The notes under the pieces: generated by a model
Seen by the model: the letters and a program-made list of their open reading frames with translations, nothing else
Told to the model about the DNA's origin: nothing
Database searches by the model: none
Program-made: the position numbers and the translations under genes
Source: RYN-230 sp963837515
GTDB taxonomy: Bacteria; Actinomycetota; Actinomycetes; Streptosporangiales; Streptosporangiaceae
DNA: 64,000 nt
Direction of reading: 5' to 3'
Assembly (NCBI GenBank): GCA_963837515.1
Contig: CAWINT010000006.1
Span: 620,001-684,000, forward strand
Shown here: positions 1 to 8,345 of the stretch, one piece after another
Layout of the letters: each line of letters opens with the position of its first letter
How positions within the stretch are numbered: position 1 is the first letter of the stretch

Positions 1-234
1 GGCGATGGCCTCGTAGCCCGCACCGTCCGGGCTGGTGGTCCGCCCGGTGACCGTCGTCTCGAACCCCTCGATCGGCCGCGACTGGCTGATGTCCAGCGCC
101 AGCCCTTCCGGCTTGCCCTCGACGATGTCGGTCAGCACCACCTCGTCGAAGATGTCGTACTCAGCCAGCCGCTGCGCGGTCGTGGAGCCGTAGAACCCGG
201 CCCCTACCACGGTTACCTTGCCACTACGGGACAT
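1..234 (-). CDS. mdh: Malate dehydrogenase, N-terminal part (cut by window edge)
   Basis: Only the first 78 codons lie in the window; the gene continues past base 1. Reading from ATG at 234, the product opens with a short polar tail, then VTVVGAGFYGSTTAQRLAE, the glycine-rich dinucleotide-binding loop of the lactate/malate dehydrogenase superfamily, followed by a strand ending in an acidic residue (LTDIVEG) as expected for NAD binding, and the helix GLALDISQ typical of LDH-like malate dehydrogenases. Such enzymes interconvert malate and oxaloacetate in the TCA cycle. It lies just downstream of icd on the same strand (about 30 bp gap), so the two are probably co-transcribed. Family assignment is secure at superfamily level; malate rather than lactate specificity is inferred from the icd and citrate synthase neighbours. 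Confidence 0.85.
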   Translation of the reverse strand, partial: MSRSGKVTVVGAGFYGSTTAQRLAEYDIFDEVVLTDIVEGKPEGLALDISQSRPIEGFETTVTGRTTSPDGAGYEAIA

Positions 235-265
235 GTGCTGCGTTCTTTCGTTCCGGCCCGCGGGC

Positions 266-1486
266 TCAGCTAGCCATCGCCGCGGCGAGGTTGTCGCTGA
301 GCGCCTGCAGGAATTCGTCGGTGGTCAGGAATGGGGTGCCGGGCCCCACGAGCAGGGCCAGGTCCTTGGTCATCTTGCCGTCTTCGACGGTCTCCACGCA
401 CACCCGCTCCAGTGTCTCAGCGAACTGGATCAGCTCGGGGGTGCCGTCCAGCTGGCCCCGGTGGGCCAGCCCGCGGGTCCACGCGAAGATGGACGCGATG
501 GGGTTCGTCGACGTGGCCTTGCCCTGCTGGTACTGACGGTAGTGCCGGGTCACGGTGCCGTGCGCGGCCTCCGCCTCCATCGTCTTGCCGTCCGGGGTGA
601 GCAGCACGCTGGTCATCAGCCCCAGCGAGCCGAAGCCCTGGGCGACGATGTCCGACTCCACATCGCCGTCGTAGTTCTTGCAGGCCCAGACGATGCCGCC
701 GTCACCCTTGATCACCTGGGCGACCATGTCGTCGATGAGCCGGTGCTCGTAGCTGATGCCGGCTGCCTCGAACTCCGCCTTGAACTCAGCCTCGTGCACC
801 TCCTGGAAGATGTCCTTGAACCGGCCGTCGTAGGCCTTGAGGATGGTGTTCTTGGTGGACAGGTACAGCGGGTAGCCCTGGTTGAGCGCGTACCGCATCG
901 TGGCCCGGGCGAAGTCGCGGATCGAGTCGTCGAAGTTGTACATGCCCATGGCGACACCACCGCCGTCGAACTTCGCCACCTCCAGGTCGATGGCCTGCCC
1001 GTCGGACCCGTCGGGGGTGTAGCTGATCCGCACGGTCCCCGCGCCCGGCACCACGAAGTCGGTGGCCCGGTACTGGTCGCCGTGGGCGTGGCGGCCGATG
1101 ATGATCGGCTTGGTCCAGCCCGGCACGAACCGGGGAATGGTCGACACGACGATGGGCTCGCGGAACACCACCCCGCCCAGGATGTTGCGGATGGTGCCAT
1201 TGGGCGAACGCCACATCTTCTTCAGCCCGAACTCCGCCACCCGGGCCTCGTCCGGCGTGATGGTGGCGCATTTCACGCCCACCCCGTGCCGCAGGATGGC
1301 CTTCGCCGAGTCCACGGTCACCTGGTCGCCGGTGGCATCCCGGTTCTGGATCGACAGGTCGTAGTACTCCAGCGAGACATCCAGGTACGGGAGGATCAGC
1401 TGGTCCTTGATGGACTGCCAGATGATCCGGGTCATCTCGTCGCCGTCGATCTCAACGACCGGATTCACTACCTTGATCTTGGGCAT
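266..1486 (-). CDS. icd: Isocitrate dehydrogenase (NADP+)
   Basis: Product of 406 residues with the features of homodimeric NADP-dependent isocitrate dehydrogenase: N-terminal PVVEIDGDEMTRIIW, the segment CATITPDEARVAEF, ATDFVVPGAG and the C-terminal AAHGTVTRHYR. It oxidatively decarboxylates isocitrate to 2-oxoglutarate in the TCA cycle, making NADPH. The frame is open eight codons further upstream, but ATG at 1486 is preceded by a strong ribosome binding site (AGGAAGGAAGT, 7-base spacer) and matches the usual MPKIKV start of the family, so I chose it. It sits directly upstream of mdh on the same strand. Confidence 0.95.
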   Translation of the reverse strand: MPKIKVVNPVVEIDGDEMTRIIWQSIKDQLILPYLDVSLEYYDLSIQNRDATGDQVTVDSAKAILRHGVGVKCATITPDEARVAEFGLKKMWRSPNGTIRNILGGVVFREPIVVSTIPRFVPGWTKPIIIGRHAHGDQYRATDFVVPGAGTVRISYTPDGSDGQAIDLEVAKFDGGGVAMGMYNFDDSIRDFARATMRYALNQGYPLYLSTKNTILKAYDGRFKDIFQEVHEAEFKAEFEAAGISYEHRLIDDMVAQVIKGDGGIVWACKNYDGDVESDIVAQGFGSLGLMTSVLLTPDGKTMEAEAAHGTVTRHYRQYQQGKATSTNPIASIFAWTRGLAHRGQLDGTPELIQFAETLERVCVETVEDGKMTKDLALLVGPGTPFLTTDEFLQALSDNLAAAMAS

Positions 1487-1574
1487 GCCGCCGACTTCCT
1501 TCCTTGCCATGCCTAGTTGCTGCCCGCCGGGCTGTTATCCCGTGGGGGGCTCCCGTTGTGTCCGGTGGGGCTCG

Positions 1575-2411
1575 TTACGACGGAATTGGCAACACAAGGC
1601 CGGCGGCCAGCAGGCCGACGGCCAGGATGGCCAGCGCCGTCACGTCGATATAGCGCCGCCTGGCGGCGAGCATGCCCGCCCACCGCTCCGGCAGCACGAG
1701 CCGGGCCAGGGCGGCGGCGAACAGCGCACCCGCCACTGTCAACGTACCCGCCCGGACATGTTGCTGGCCCTGCCAAATCAAGGTAAGGCCGGCAATTACC
1801 ACGGCCAGGACGATGAGGTAGGGCAGCTGCCCAGCCGGCCCCCGGGCGGGACGGTCCACCCGGGATGCGCGGGGACCGCGCGCCGCGGCGGCCCGGGCAG
1901 GGCCGCCTTCCCCGCCCGCCGCAGGCCCGGGCGCCCGGCCGCGCCGGGCGGCCCGCGCACCGCCGCCCGCACGCCGCCGGGTGCCCGGCTCGTCCGCCCT
2001 GGGCGAGGCGGGCGCACCCACCGTGGCCCGGCCCGGGCTGGGCCACGGGTCCGCCTCCGGTCCGGCTGGGCCACCCGGCTGAGCAGGCCCACCCGGCTGA
2101 GCAGGGCCGCCGCCCGGCTGGGCCGGGCCGCCGCCCGGCTGAGCAGGGCCACCCGGCTGGGCCGGGCCGCCACCCGGCTGGGCCGGGCCGCCACCCGGCT
2201 GAGCAGGGCCGCCACCCGGCTGAGCAGGGCCGCCACCCGGCTGGGCCGGGCCGCCACCCGGCTGGGCCGGGCCGCCACCCGGCTGAGCAGGGCCACCCGG
2301 CTGAGCCGCTGAGGGCCCATCCCAGCGCCACGCCCAGGCGGGCGCACTCCCGTGGTGCTCGTCCCAGCCAGCCGCCCCTGGCATCATCGCCCCGGTCTCC
2401 GACTCCCTCAC
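1575..2411 (-). CDS. DUF3017 membrane protein with Pro/Gly/Gln repeat tail
   Basis: About 278 residues from a GTG start. The C-terminal 85 residues form three hydrophobic segments (LPYLIVLAVVIAGLTLIW, LTVAGALFAAALARLVL, VTALAILAVGLLAAGLVL) separated by short charged loops, the layout of the small actinobacterial DUF3017 family, commonly found between folD and mdh. The N-terminal half is disordered: about twelve units of PAQPGG/PAQPGGG (roughly residues 35-115), then an Ala/Pro/Arg-rich linker. No function is known. The low-complexity extension is far longer than the conserved domain. It lies between citrate synthase and icd on the same strand. Confidence 0.75.
   Translation of the reverse strand: MRESETGAMMPGAAGWDEHHGSAPAWAWRWDGPSAAQPGGPAQPGGGPAQPGGGPAQPGGGPAQPGGGPAQPGGGPAQPGGGPAQPGGPAQPGGGPAQPGGGPAQPGGPAQPGGPAGPEADPWPSPGRATVGAPASPRADEPGTRRRAGGGARAARRGRAPGPAAGGEGGPARAAAARGPRASRVDRPARGPAGQLPYLIVLAVVIAGLTLIWQGQQHVRAGTLTVAGALFAAALARLVLPERWAGMLAARRRYIDVTALAILAVGLLAAGLVLPIPS
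2075..2312. repeat. 18/21-bp tandem repeat encoding PAQPGG(G)
   Basis: Around twelve near-identical units of the form CCACCCGGCTGGGCCGGGC or the same with GAGCA, in 18- or 21-base steps, so the reading frame of the DUF3017 gene is kept. Units alternate between two synonymous or near-synonymous variants (GGCTGGGCC and GGCTGAGCA on the + strand), as expected from recent slippage or unequal crossover. Confidence 0.9.
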
Positions 2412-2528
2412 CGCGCCTTCAGCACCTTTCCGCGCCGGTCACCGGCCGCGTCCCGATCGCCGGGGCCGCGGCGCCGGCGGCCCCGGGTGCCGCGGCTGCG
2501 GCTCCCGGCGGCTGCGGCTCCTGGCGGC

Positions 2529-3674
2529 TCACCGCGCGGCCAGCGAGACCCAGGTGCGGTCCCGCTCACCGATGTACTCGCTGTCCGGCCGGATCAGCCG
2601 GTTGTCCGCGTGCTGCTCCATGATGTGCGCGGTCCACCCGGCCATCCGGCTGACCGAGAACACCGGGGTGAACAGCTCGGTGGGAATGCCCAGGTAGTGG
2701 TAGACCGTGGCGGCGTAGAAGTCCACGTTCGGGTAGAGGCCCTTCTCGGCGAAGACGGTCTCCTCCATCTGCCGCGACATCTGGTAGTACGTGTCGTCGC
2801 CGGCGGCCCCGGCCAGTTCGGCCGACATCTGCCGGAGGTGGGTGGCCCGTGGATCTTCGGCCTTGTACACCCGGTGGCCGAACCCCATGATCTTCTCCCC
2901 GTCCGCGAGCCGCCCGCGGACCGCCGGGCCGACCGCCGCCACCGGGTCGCCCGCCCCGGCCGCGGTCCGCAGCGCTTCCAGCCCGCGCATCACCTGCTCG
3001 TTGGCCCCGCCGTGCAACGGGCCCTTCAGCGTGCCGAGCGCGGCCACCACGGCCGAGTGCATGTCCGAGAGCGTGGCCGCACAGACCCGGGCCGCGAACG
3101 TGGACGCGTTCATGGTGTGGTCCGCGTGCAGCACCAGGCACGTATCCAGGATCTCAGCATCCCGCTCCGGCGGGACGCTGCCGCGCAGCTGGTACAGGAA
3201 GTTGGCGGCCAGGCTCAGGCCCGGGTCGGGCGGCGGGCATTCCCGGCCCTGGCGGGCGGCCTGGTAAGCCGCCACCAGGATCGGCTGCTGGGCGGTAAGC
3301 CGGGCCGCCTTGCGCTCGTTGGCCGCGGGCGCGTTGGAACCCTCGTCCGGGTCGTCCGCGCTGGCCAGCGAGACCAGGCTGCGCATCGCCTCCATCGGGC
3401 CCTGGGCCACCGCGATCCGGGGCAGCATGGCGCTGGCCAGCTGGCCAAGGGCCCGGCCCGCGGCGAACTCCGCCCGGTAGCCGGCCAGTTCGGCGGTTTC
3501 CGGCGCCCGGCCGCGCTGCAGCAGGAAGGCGATCTCCTCGAAGCTGGCCGTCCCGGCCAGGTCGTGGATGTCGTAGCCGCGGTAGAACAGGCGGCCGGCC
3601 TGGCCGTCGATATCGCTGAGCGCGGTAGACGCCGCGACGACGTCCGCCAGGCCCTTGGACGGCCTCTCCGCCAT
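2529..3674 (-). CDS. gltA: Citrate synthase family protein
   Basis: 381 residues. Citrate synthase hallmarks in order: LHADHTMNAS (His183/His186), PLHGGANE with catalytic His221, GFGHRVYK with catalytic His267, and PNVDFYAA carrying the third catalytic residue Asp. The family condenses acetyl-CoA with oxaloacetate (or propionyl-CoA, in 2-methylcitrate synthases; the two cannot be told apart from sequence here). The length is that of the short bacterial type II-like/methylcitrate group. ATG at 3674 was chosen because homology to the family begins at ADVVAASTALSDIDG. The frame is open 42 codons further upstream, but that stretch is produced by a 23-bp tandem repeat carrying Shine-Dalgarno-like sequence. 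Grouped with icd and mdh, which favours a TCA-cycle role. Confidence 0.9.
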   Translation of the reverse strand: MAERPSKGLADVVAASTALSDIDGQAGRLFYRGYDIHDLAGTASFEEIAFLLQRGRAPETAELAGYRAEFAAGRALGQLASAMLPRIAVAQGPMEAMRSLVSLASADDPDEGSNAPAANERKAARLTAQQPILVAAYQAARQGRECPPPDPGLSLAANFLYQLRGSVPPERDAEILDTCLVLHADHTMNASTFAARVCAATLSDMHSAVVAALGTLKGPLHGGANEQVMRGLEALRTAAGAGDPVAAVGPAVRGRLADGEKIMGFGHRVYKAEDPRATHLRQMSAELAGAAGDDTYYQMSRQMEETVFAEKGLYPNVDFYAATVYHYLGIPTELFTPVFSVSRMAGWTAHIMEQHADNRLIRPDSEYIGERDRTWVSLAAR

Positions 3675-3744
3675 TTCGGCTTCCTCCCGGTGGCTCGTTC
3701 GGCTTCCTCCCGGTGGCTCGCTCGGCTTCCTCCCGGTGGCTCGC
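3675..3744. repeat. Three 23-bp direct repeats, each containing an SD-like GGGAGGAAG
   Basis: Immediately upstream of the citrate synthase ATG, the + strand shows TTCGGCTTCCTCCCGGTGGC followed by TCG, repeated three times head to tail with one T/C difference. On the coding (minus) strand each unit reads CCACCGGGAGGAAGCCGA, an extended Shine-Dalgarno sequence. Only the copy nearest the ATG is at normal distance (about 6 bases). A 23-base period does not keep frame, which argues against these bases being coding. Confidence 0.9.
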
Positions 3745-3906
3745 TCGGCAGTGTACTTCCGCCGCCCCACGCGCCGGGCGGCCGGGCGCCCGGCAGGCAC
3801 CGGCTGTCACCTCGGCAAAACGAGGTACTAAATGGGGTACGACGCGCCCCGGGGGGGTAACTGGTTGGGGAGAGATATGTGACTCCCTGGGCAAGCGAGA
3901 GGAATA

Positions 3907-4608
3907 ATGGTGGAAGGCCCCTATATCCGCATCGAGGACGGCGGCGAGGTGCTCCCGCTGGCCGAGCCGGTCACCACGATCGGGCGCGGCGCGGGCGTGG
4001 ATGTCCGGCTCGCTGATCCGAGCGTCTCCCGGCTGCACGCCGAGATCGTCCGGCGCGGGCCCTACGTGTACGTCACCGATCTGGGGTTATCGCGTAACGG
4101 CACCAGGGTCAACGGCCGGCTGGTGGCGCGCCGCGTCCTGGAAGACGGTGATGTGCTCACCTTCGGCAACGCCCGGTGCCGCGTCGGCGGACTGCCCAAT
4201 GAGGAGCTCAGCGCCGAGGTCGACCTGAAACGGTCGCCCAGCCCCGAGCTGACCCGGAGGGAACTCGACGTGCTCACCTCGCTGTGCCGCCCCGCATTGT
4301 CCGACGAGGCGTTCGTCGCCCCGGCCACCGCGCGTGAGATCGCCGCCGACCTGGTGGTCACGGAGGCGGCGGTCAAGCAGCACCTGCTCCGCCTGTACCA
4401 GAAGTTCCGCATCCCCGAGGGCACCAACCGCCGGGTCCGGCTGGCGAACGAGGTGGTCTCACTTGGCCTGGTCCGGCCGCTGCCGCCGACCGGAGCGGAC
4501 CGGCTGCCGGACACGCCGCCCGGCCCGGGGAGCTCCCCGGGCCCTCCGGCACCCTCCGGGCCAGGGCGCGTCCCGGACGGGAACCTCGCTGATCGACGCG
4601 CCAGCTGA
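3907..4608 (+). CDS. FHA domain protein with C-terminal winged-helix-like domain
   Basis: 233 residues. Residues about 20-90 form a forkhead-associated domain with the phosphothreonine-binding signature TIGR-G..., SVSRLHAEI and SRNGTRVNG. Residues about 115-190 form a helix-rich domain (LTRRELDVLTSLCRP...AREIAADLVVTEAAVKQHLLRLYQKF) resembling a LuxR/OmpR-type DNA-binding head; the C-terminus is Pro/Gly rich. FHA domains dock to threonine-phosphorylated partners. The gene is convergent with a Ser/Thr kinase gene ending 54 bases away, so kinase and reader may act together; this is inference. The start ATG at 3907 follows GAGAGGAATA, a good ribosome binding site. Confidence 0.85.
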   Translation: MVEGPYIRIEDGGEVLPLAEPVTTIGRGAGVDVRLADPSVSRLHAEIVRRGPYVYVTDLGLSRNGTRVNGRLVARRVLEDGDVLTFGNARCRVGGLPNEELSAEVDLKRSPSPELTRRELDVLTSLCRPALSDEAFVAPATAREIAADLVVTEAAVKQHLLRLYQKFRIPEGTNRRVRLANEVVSLGLVRPLPPTGADRLPDTPPGPGSSPGPPAPSGPGRVPDGNLADRRAS

Positions 4609-4662
4609 CCGCAACCGGCCGTTCCCGGATCCCCCCGGCGGAGAATGTGGCGGCGCCGACCG

Positions 4663-6483
4663 CTACGGGCGCACTCCGCCGATCCCGACCCGCCCGGGCA
4701 GGTGCCCGAACAGGCCCGGCAGGCTGGGCAGGTGGATCACCGGCCCGGCGGGAGTGCCCACCGGCCAGAACGCGGCGGCGGACGAGAACGCGGTGGCGGT
4801 CATCGCGACGGCCAGCGCCACCACCGCGAAGATGGTGACTACCTGCACCCCTTGGCTGCGCACCAGGGCGGTGTAGATCCGGCCGAGCTGGCGCCGTGAC
4901 TTGCCCGATCCCGGGCCAAAGGTGTAGCAGGCGATGAGGGCGCCCGCCGCGTAGGAGACCGCCCGGGCCAGCGTCGCCGCGGGACTGGCCAGGTAGGTGA
5001 CACCGGCCGCGGCCACCGCCGCGATCAGGGCCAGTGGTGCCCGTAGCAGGAGGGAGAGCAGCGAGCGGAGGACGAAGAAGGGGAACGCGGCCACAGTCAT
5101 GACCGGACTGCGCTGGTCGGCCCCACGGTGCGCCAGGTCGCCCGCGTGCAGCATGGCCAGCACCGCCAGCGCGAGCAGCGTGCCCGCCACCGGCAGGACC
5201 ACGGCCAGCGCCACCAGGGCCACCACGGTGGCCAGCACCAGCAGCGGCTGGCGCCGCGGCGACCAGTCCTGGCCGGCTGCCGCGGGCCGGTCCAGGCCGC
5301 GCCCCGCCGCGGGCTCGCGGCCCGCGGCCGGTCCGCCGGACGGGTCCCGGTAGCGGTCCGGCGCACCGCTCCCAGGCTGGTAATTGACCGGTGGCAGCAC
5401 GTCGGCGAAGTCGTCGGCCCGGATCGGCCCGGCGGCGACGGGCTGGGTGCCCGCCCGCGGCGGCCCGGGGGGCGGCATCGTGGCGGCGCCGAAGCCAGCC
5501 GCCGCGGCCGGGCCCGCGGTGGCCCGCCCGGTCACACCGCGGGCGGGCGCCCCGCGCCCCGCGAAGGCGTCCTGGGTGGGCTGGCGCAGCGCATCGTCGG
5601 CCCGGGTGCCCGGCCCGGCCCCGGTGCCCGCCACGCCGGCCGCCGCGGCCCAGCCACCGGCGGTCACCGGCTGCAGCCGGGCTGGGTCCAGGGCAGCCGC
5701 CCGGTTGCTCAGCAGGCTGGCGGCCGGACGCGCCGCCGGGTCCCGGTGCAGCGCGGCCCCCAGCAATCCGGTCATGGGGGCGGGCACGCCGGTGAGGTCC
5801 GGCCGTCCGTTGAGGATGCGGTAGAAGATCGTCTCGTAGGAGCCGGTGCCAAACGGCGGCCGGCCGGTGGCCGCGTAGGCGACGGTGGCCCCCCAGGCGT
5901 GCACGTCCGACGCGGCCGTGCTGTTCTGGCCCTCGATGACCTCCGGGGACAGGTACCCGGGCGTGCCCATGAACATCCCGGTCATGGTCAGCCGGGTGGA
6001 GTCCAGCGCCTGGGCGATGCCGAAGTCGATCACCACCGGGTCCCCGCCGACCAGCATGACGTTGCCCGGCTTCAGATCGCGGTGCACCACGCCCGCGGCA
6101 TGGATGGCGGTCAGTGCCTCGGCCAGGCCGGCGGCCAGCCGGGCCAGCCGGACACCACTCACGGGGCCTTCCTCGGTGACCACCTGCTCCAGCGTGCGCC
6201 CGGGCACGTAGCGGGTCACGATGTAGGGGGTCGGCCCGGTGACGTCCGTGTCCAGCACCTCGGCGACGAACGGGCTGCGGACCCGGCGCATGGTTTCCAC
6301 TTCGCGGGCCAGCCGCCGCCGGGCGTTGGGGTCCCCGGCCACCGCGGGACGCAGGATCTTGACCGCGACCGGGCGCTGCTCCGGATCCCGGGCGAGGTAG
6401 ACGACGCCCATCCCGCCTTCGCCGATGCGGTCGATCAGGCGGTATGGACCGAGCTGGTCCGGGATTTGGTCCGCTGTTGTCAT
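4663..6483 (-). CDS. Ser/Thr protein kinase with C-terminal polytopic membrane region
   Basis: 606 residues. Hanks-type kinase domain at residues about 14-270: glycine loop GEGGMGVVY (21-29), ATP-anchoring Lys42 (VAVKIL), catalytic HRDLKPGN (Asp136), DFG (153-155) and activation-segment GTPGYLSPE. A Pro/Ala/Gly-rich linker (about 270-405) leads to a C-terminal part with several hydrophobic stretches: LLVLATVVALVALAVVLPVA, AGTLLALAVLAML, APLALIAAVAAAGVTYLA and VTIFAVVALAVAMTATAF. Most actinobacterial PknB-like kinases have one membrane helix and an outside sensor; here the tail is multi-pass with no PASTA or other sensor domain visible. It probably phosphorylates Ser/Thr at the membrane; substrates are unknown, though the neighbouring FHA protein is a candidate partner. 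Confidence 0.9.
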   Translation of the reverse strand: MTTADQIPDQLGPYRLIDRIGEGGMGVVYLARDPEQRPVAVKILRPAVAGDPNARRRLAREVETMRRVRSPFVAEVLDTDVTGPTPYIVTRYVPGRTLEQVVTEEGPVSGVRLARLAAGLAEALTAIHAAGVVHRDLKPGNVMLVGGDPVVIDFGIAQALDSTRLTMTGMFMGTPGYLSPEVIEGQNSTAASDVHAWGATVAYAATGRPPFGTGSYETIFYRILNGRPDLTGVPAPMTGLLGAALHRDPAARPAASLLSNRAAALDPARLQPVTAGGWAAAAGVAGTGAGPGTRADDALRQPTQDAFAGRGAPARGVTGRATAGPAAAAGFGAATMPPPGPPRAGTQPVAAGPIRADDFADVLPPVNYQPGSGAPDRYRDPSGGPAAGREPAAGRGLDRPAAAGQDWSPRRQPLLVLATVVALVALAVVLPVAGTLLALAVLAMLHAGDLAHRGADQRSPVMTVAAFPFFVLRSLLSLLLRAPLALIAAVAAAGVTYLASPAATLARAVSYAAGALIACYTFGPGSGKSRRQLGRIYTALVRSQGVQVVTIFAVVALAVAMTATAFSSAAAFWPVGTPAGPVIHLPSLPGLFGHLPGRVGIGGVRP

Positions 6484-6591
6484 CGCCCTACCAGACTACG
6501 AACCAGCCCGGCGCCGCCCGACGGAGTCGGGACAGGACGCAGGTGGGCGGGGGTGTCCGGCACCGGGCCCGGCCGGGACGCTGTCGTCACC

Positions 6592-7062
6592 TCAGGTACC
6601 CGTAACCAGCTTGCGCAGCGCCTCGGCCGCCTGGGCATTCTGCTGGGCGAAGCCGACCAGCGCACGCGCGAGCTGGGCGGCCCACTCGTGGACCGCAACG
6701 GGCTGCCGGGACAGCACCACACCGCGCACCTCCCGGCAGATCTCCGCACTGGGCTGACCTGCCCGCACTGCCAGCGTCATGACCTGCTCCCCCAGCCGGA
6801 CCGTGATCCTGGACACCGTGCCGGGCCGCCCGCGCATCCGGTCGGACACGGAACGGTCCCGCTCTATCGTCACACATCCCGGGGGCAGTGACTGGCCGAG
6901 GGACTCGGTGAGCACCCGCGCGTACACGGCCACATCGGCGCTGTCCGCCCGCAGCGCGGCGGTCACCAGGTCCAGGTCGGGCGTCCCAGGCTCGGTCATG
7001 AGCGCGACCAGCGGGTCACTGGCGATGGAGCGGAGCAGGTCAGACGGTACATGAGGGCGCAT
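6592..7062 (-). CDS. Conserved hypothetical protein
   Basis: 156 residues, no domain I can name. It is soluble, with a helical start (LLRSIASDPLVALM), a middle with a conserved-looking core (CVTIERDRSVSDRMRGRPGTVSRITVRLGEQVMTL) and a helical, alanine-rich C-terminus (AAQLARALVGFAQQNAQAAEALRKL). Two starts are possible: ATG at 7062, directly preceded by GAGGAG with almost no spacer, or ATG at 6999. It lies between the kinase and an enoyl-CoA hydratase gene on the same strand. GC bias and codon use look like real coding sequence. Confidence 0.65.
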   Translation of the reverse strand: MRPHVPSDLLRSIASDPLVALMTEPGTPDLDLVTAALRADSADVAVYARVLTESLGQSLPPGCVTIERDRSVSDRMRGRPGTVSRITVRLGEQVMTLAVRAGQPSAEICREVRGVVLSRQPVAVHEWAAQLARALVGFAQQNAQAAEALRKLVTGT

Positions 7063-7122
7063 CTCCTCGGGCGCGGCGGCTCAGCTGCGGGGCGGCACGG
7101 ACTGATCCCGCCGCTGCGGCGG

Positions 7123-7902
7123 TCACTGTCCGGCGAAAGTTGCCTTCCCCGGCCCATTCTCGATGAAGCTGCGCATCCCGGTGCGCTGGTCCTCGGTGGC
7201 GAACAGCGCCGCGAACTGAAGCCGCTCGATCTCCAGCCCAGTGTCCAGGTCGCTCTCCAGGCCCGAGTCGATGGCCTGCTTGGCGGCCCGCAGGGCCAGC
7301 GCCGGGCCGGTTGCGTACCGGGCCACCAGAGCGCGCGCCGCCGCGTACACCTCGTCGTCCGGCACCACTTGGTCCACCAGGCCGATAGCCTGCGCCTCCT
7401 CGGCCCCGACGAACCGGCCGGTGTAGACGATGTCCTTGGCCCGGGCGGGCCCGATCAGCCGGGGCAGCCGCTGGGTGCCGCCCGCACCGGGGATGACGCC
7501 GAGCAGAATCTCCGGCTGGGCCACCCGGGCCCCCTGCCCGGCCACCCGGAAGTCGGCGCACAGCGCGAGTTCCAGGCCGCCGCCGAGCGCGTAGCCGGCG
7601 ATCGCGGCCACGACCGGTTTGGGGATCTTCGCGACCGCGGTGAAACTGGCCTGCAGCCGCCGCGAGTCGGCCGCCATGTGCGCGTAGCCGGCGTCGGCCA
7701 TCTCCTTGACGTCGGCCCCGGCGGCGAACATCTTCGGGCCGCCGTACAGCAGCACGGCACGCACCGCCGGGTCGGCCGACACCTCGGCCGCGGCGGCTGC
7801 GATCTCCTCCTGGGCCTGGGCGTTCAGCGCGTTCATGGGTGGCCGGTCAAGCCTGATCGTGGCAATAGCCTGGTCGGTCTCGACCCGGACGTACTCACTC
7901 AT
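7123..7902 (-). CDS. Enoyl-CoA hydratase/isomerase family protein
   Basis: 259 residues of the crotonase fold. Visible landmarks: RPPMNALN near the N-terminus, the CoA-binding/oxyanion segment FAAGADVKEM, the second oxyanion stretch AAIAGYALGGGLELALCADFRVA, and PEILLGVIPGAGGTQRLPRLIG with the Glu expected at the active site of hydratases. It would hydrate trans-2-enoyl-CoA in fatty-acid or amino-acid breakdown. Start: a GTG lies directly before ATG 7902; the sequence GGGAGGTGCGTG upstream gives ATG 7902 a good ribosome binding site. bldC lies just upstream on the same strand. Confidence 0.92.
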   Translation of the reverse strand: MSEYVRVETDQAIATIRLDRPPMNALNAQAQEEIAAAAAEVSADPAVRAVLLYGGPKMFAAGADVKEMADAGYAHMAADSRRLQASFTAVAKIPKPVVAAIAGYALGGGLELALCADFRVAGQGARVAQPEILLGVIPGAGGTQRLPRLIGPARAKDIVYTGRFVGAEEAQAIGLVDQVVPDDEVYAAARALVARYATGPALALRAAKQAIDSGLESDLDTGLEIERLQFAALFATEDQRTGMRSFIENGPGKATFAGQ

Positions 7903-7968
7903 CACGCACCTCCCGCCGGGCCGCTGCCAGCAGGCCGACGCACTGCCCGCCCAGGACCCAGGTGGAGA

Positions 7969-8187
7969 TTACTCCCCGGCGGGCCGGGGTCGCGGTACCC
8001 CCTGCGAGTCGGCCAGGAAGGCCTGGATCTCCGCCTCGCTGTAGCGGCGGTGTCCGCCGAGGGTCCGGATCGAGTGGAGTTTGCCCTGCTGAGCCCACCG
8101 GGTGACCGTCTTCGGGTTGACCCGGAAGAGCGCAGCGACTTCTGAGGGCGTCAGGAGCCGGTCCTCGGCCTGGGTTTCATGCTTCAT
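7969..8187 (-). CDS. bldC: Developmental regulator BldC (MerR-type helix-turn-helix)
   Basis: 72 residues forming a single winged helix-turn-helix of the MerR superfamily: LLTPSEVAALFRVNPKTVTRW (DNA-recognition helix) followed by GKLHSIRTLGGHRRYSEAEI (wing). Length and sequence correspond to BldC of Streptomyces, which binds AT-rich direct repeats cooperatively and delays sporulation and controls antibiotic genes. It is one of the best conserved developmental regulators in sporulating actinomycetes, and supports that lifestyle for this organism. The upstream 370 bp are unusually AT-rich for this window and hold several candidate operator sequences. Confidence 0.93.
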   Translation of the reverse strand: MKHETQAEDRLLTPSEVAALFRVNPKTVTRWAQQGKLHSIRTLGGHRRYSEAEIQAFLADSQGVPRPRPAGE

Positions 8188-8222
8188 GACAGATGCGTCC
8201 TTTCACGCGTGGGGGTGCCAGC

Positions 8223-8239
8223 AGTGACGGAAAGTGACG
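8223..8239. promoter_or_regulatory. Direct repeat AGTGACG spaced one helical turn, upstream of bldC
   Basis: AGTGACG occurs at 8223-8229 and 8233-8239, exactly 10 bases apart, 36 bases before the bldC start. AGTGA is the half-site of the BldD box, and bldC is a known BldD target in Streptomyces; however the classic BldD box is an inverted, not direct, repeat, so the assignment is tentative. Confidence 0.35.
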
Positions 8240-8345
8240 CATCAACGTCGTGGCAGCGCCATAACGTGTCGCGGAATCTCATGGCCCCCCCGGGCTTTGT
8301 GCCTGTACCTGCTTCCATCATGCAACGGAAACCAGGTCCCATGAA

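Noticed and set aside
218..1516. Long reading frame antisense to icd, and similar long antisense frames throughout (for example opposite glgP, hutU, treS and kgd)
   Set aside because: High GC makes long stop-free antisense frames common; these translate to Arg/Gly/His/Pro-rich sequence with no domain, while the opposite strand encodes recognisable enzymes.
2075..2312. Regular repeats resembling a CRISPR array
   Set aside because: Units are directly adjacent with no unique spacers and lie in frame inside the DUF3017 gene, encoding PAQPGG repeats. No cas genes are nearby.
3675..3800. Forty-two extra N-terminal residues on citrate synthase
   Set aside because: The stretch is made by a 23-bp non-coding repeat carrying ribosome-binding-like sequence; family homology begins at the later ATG.
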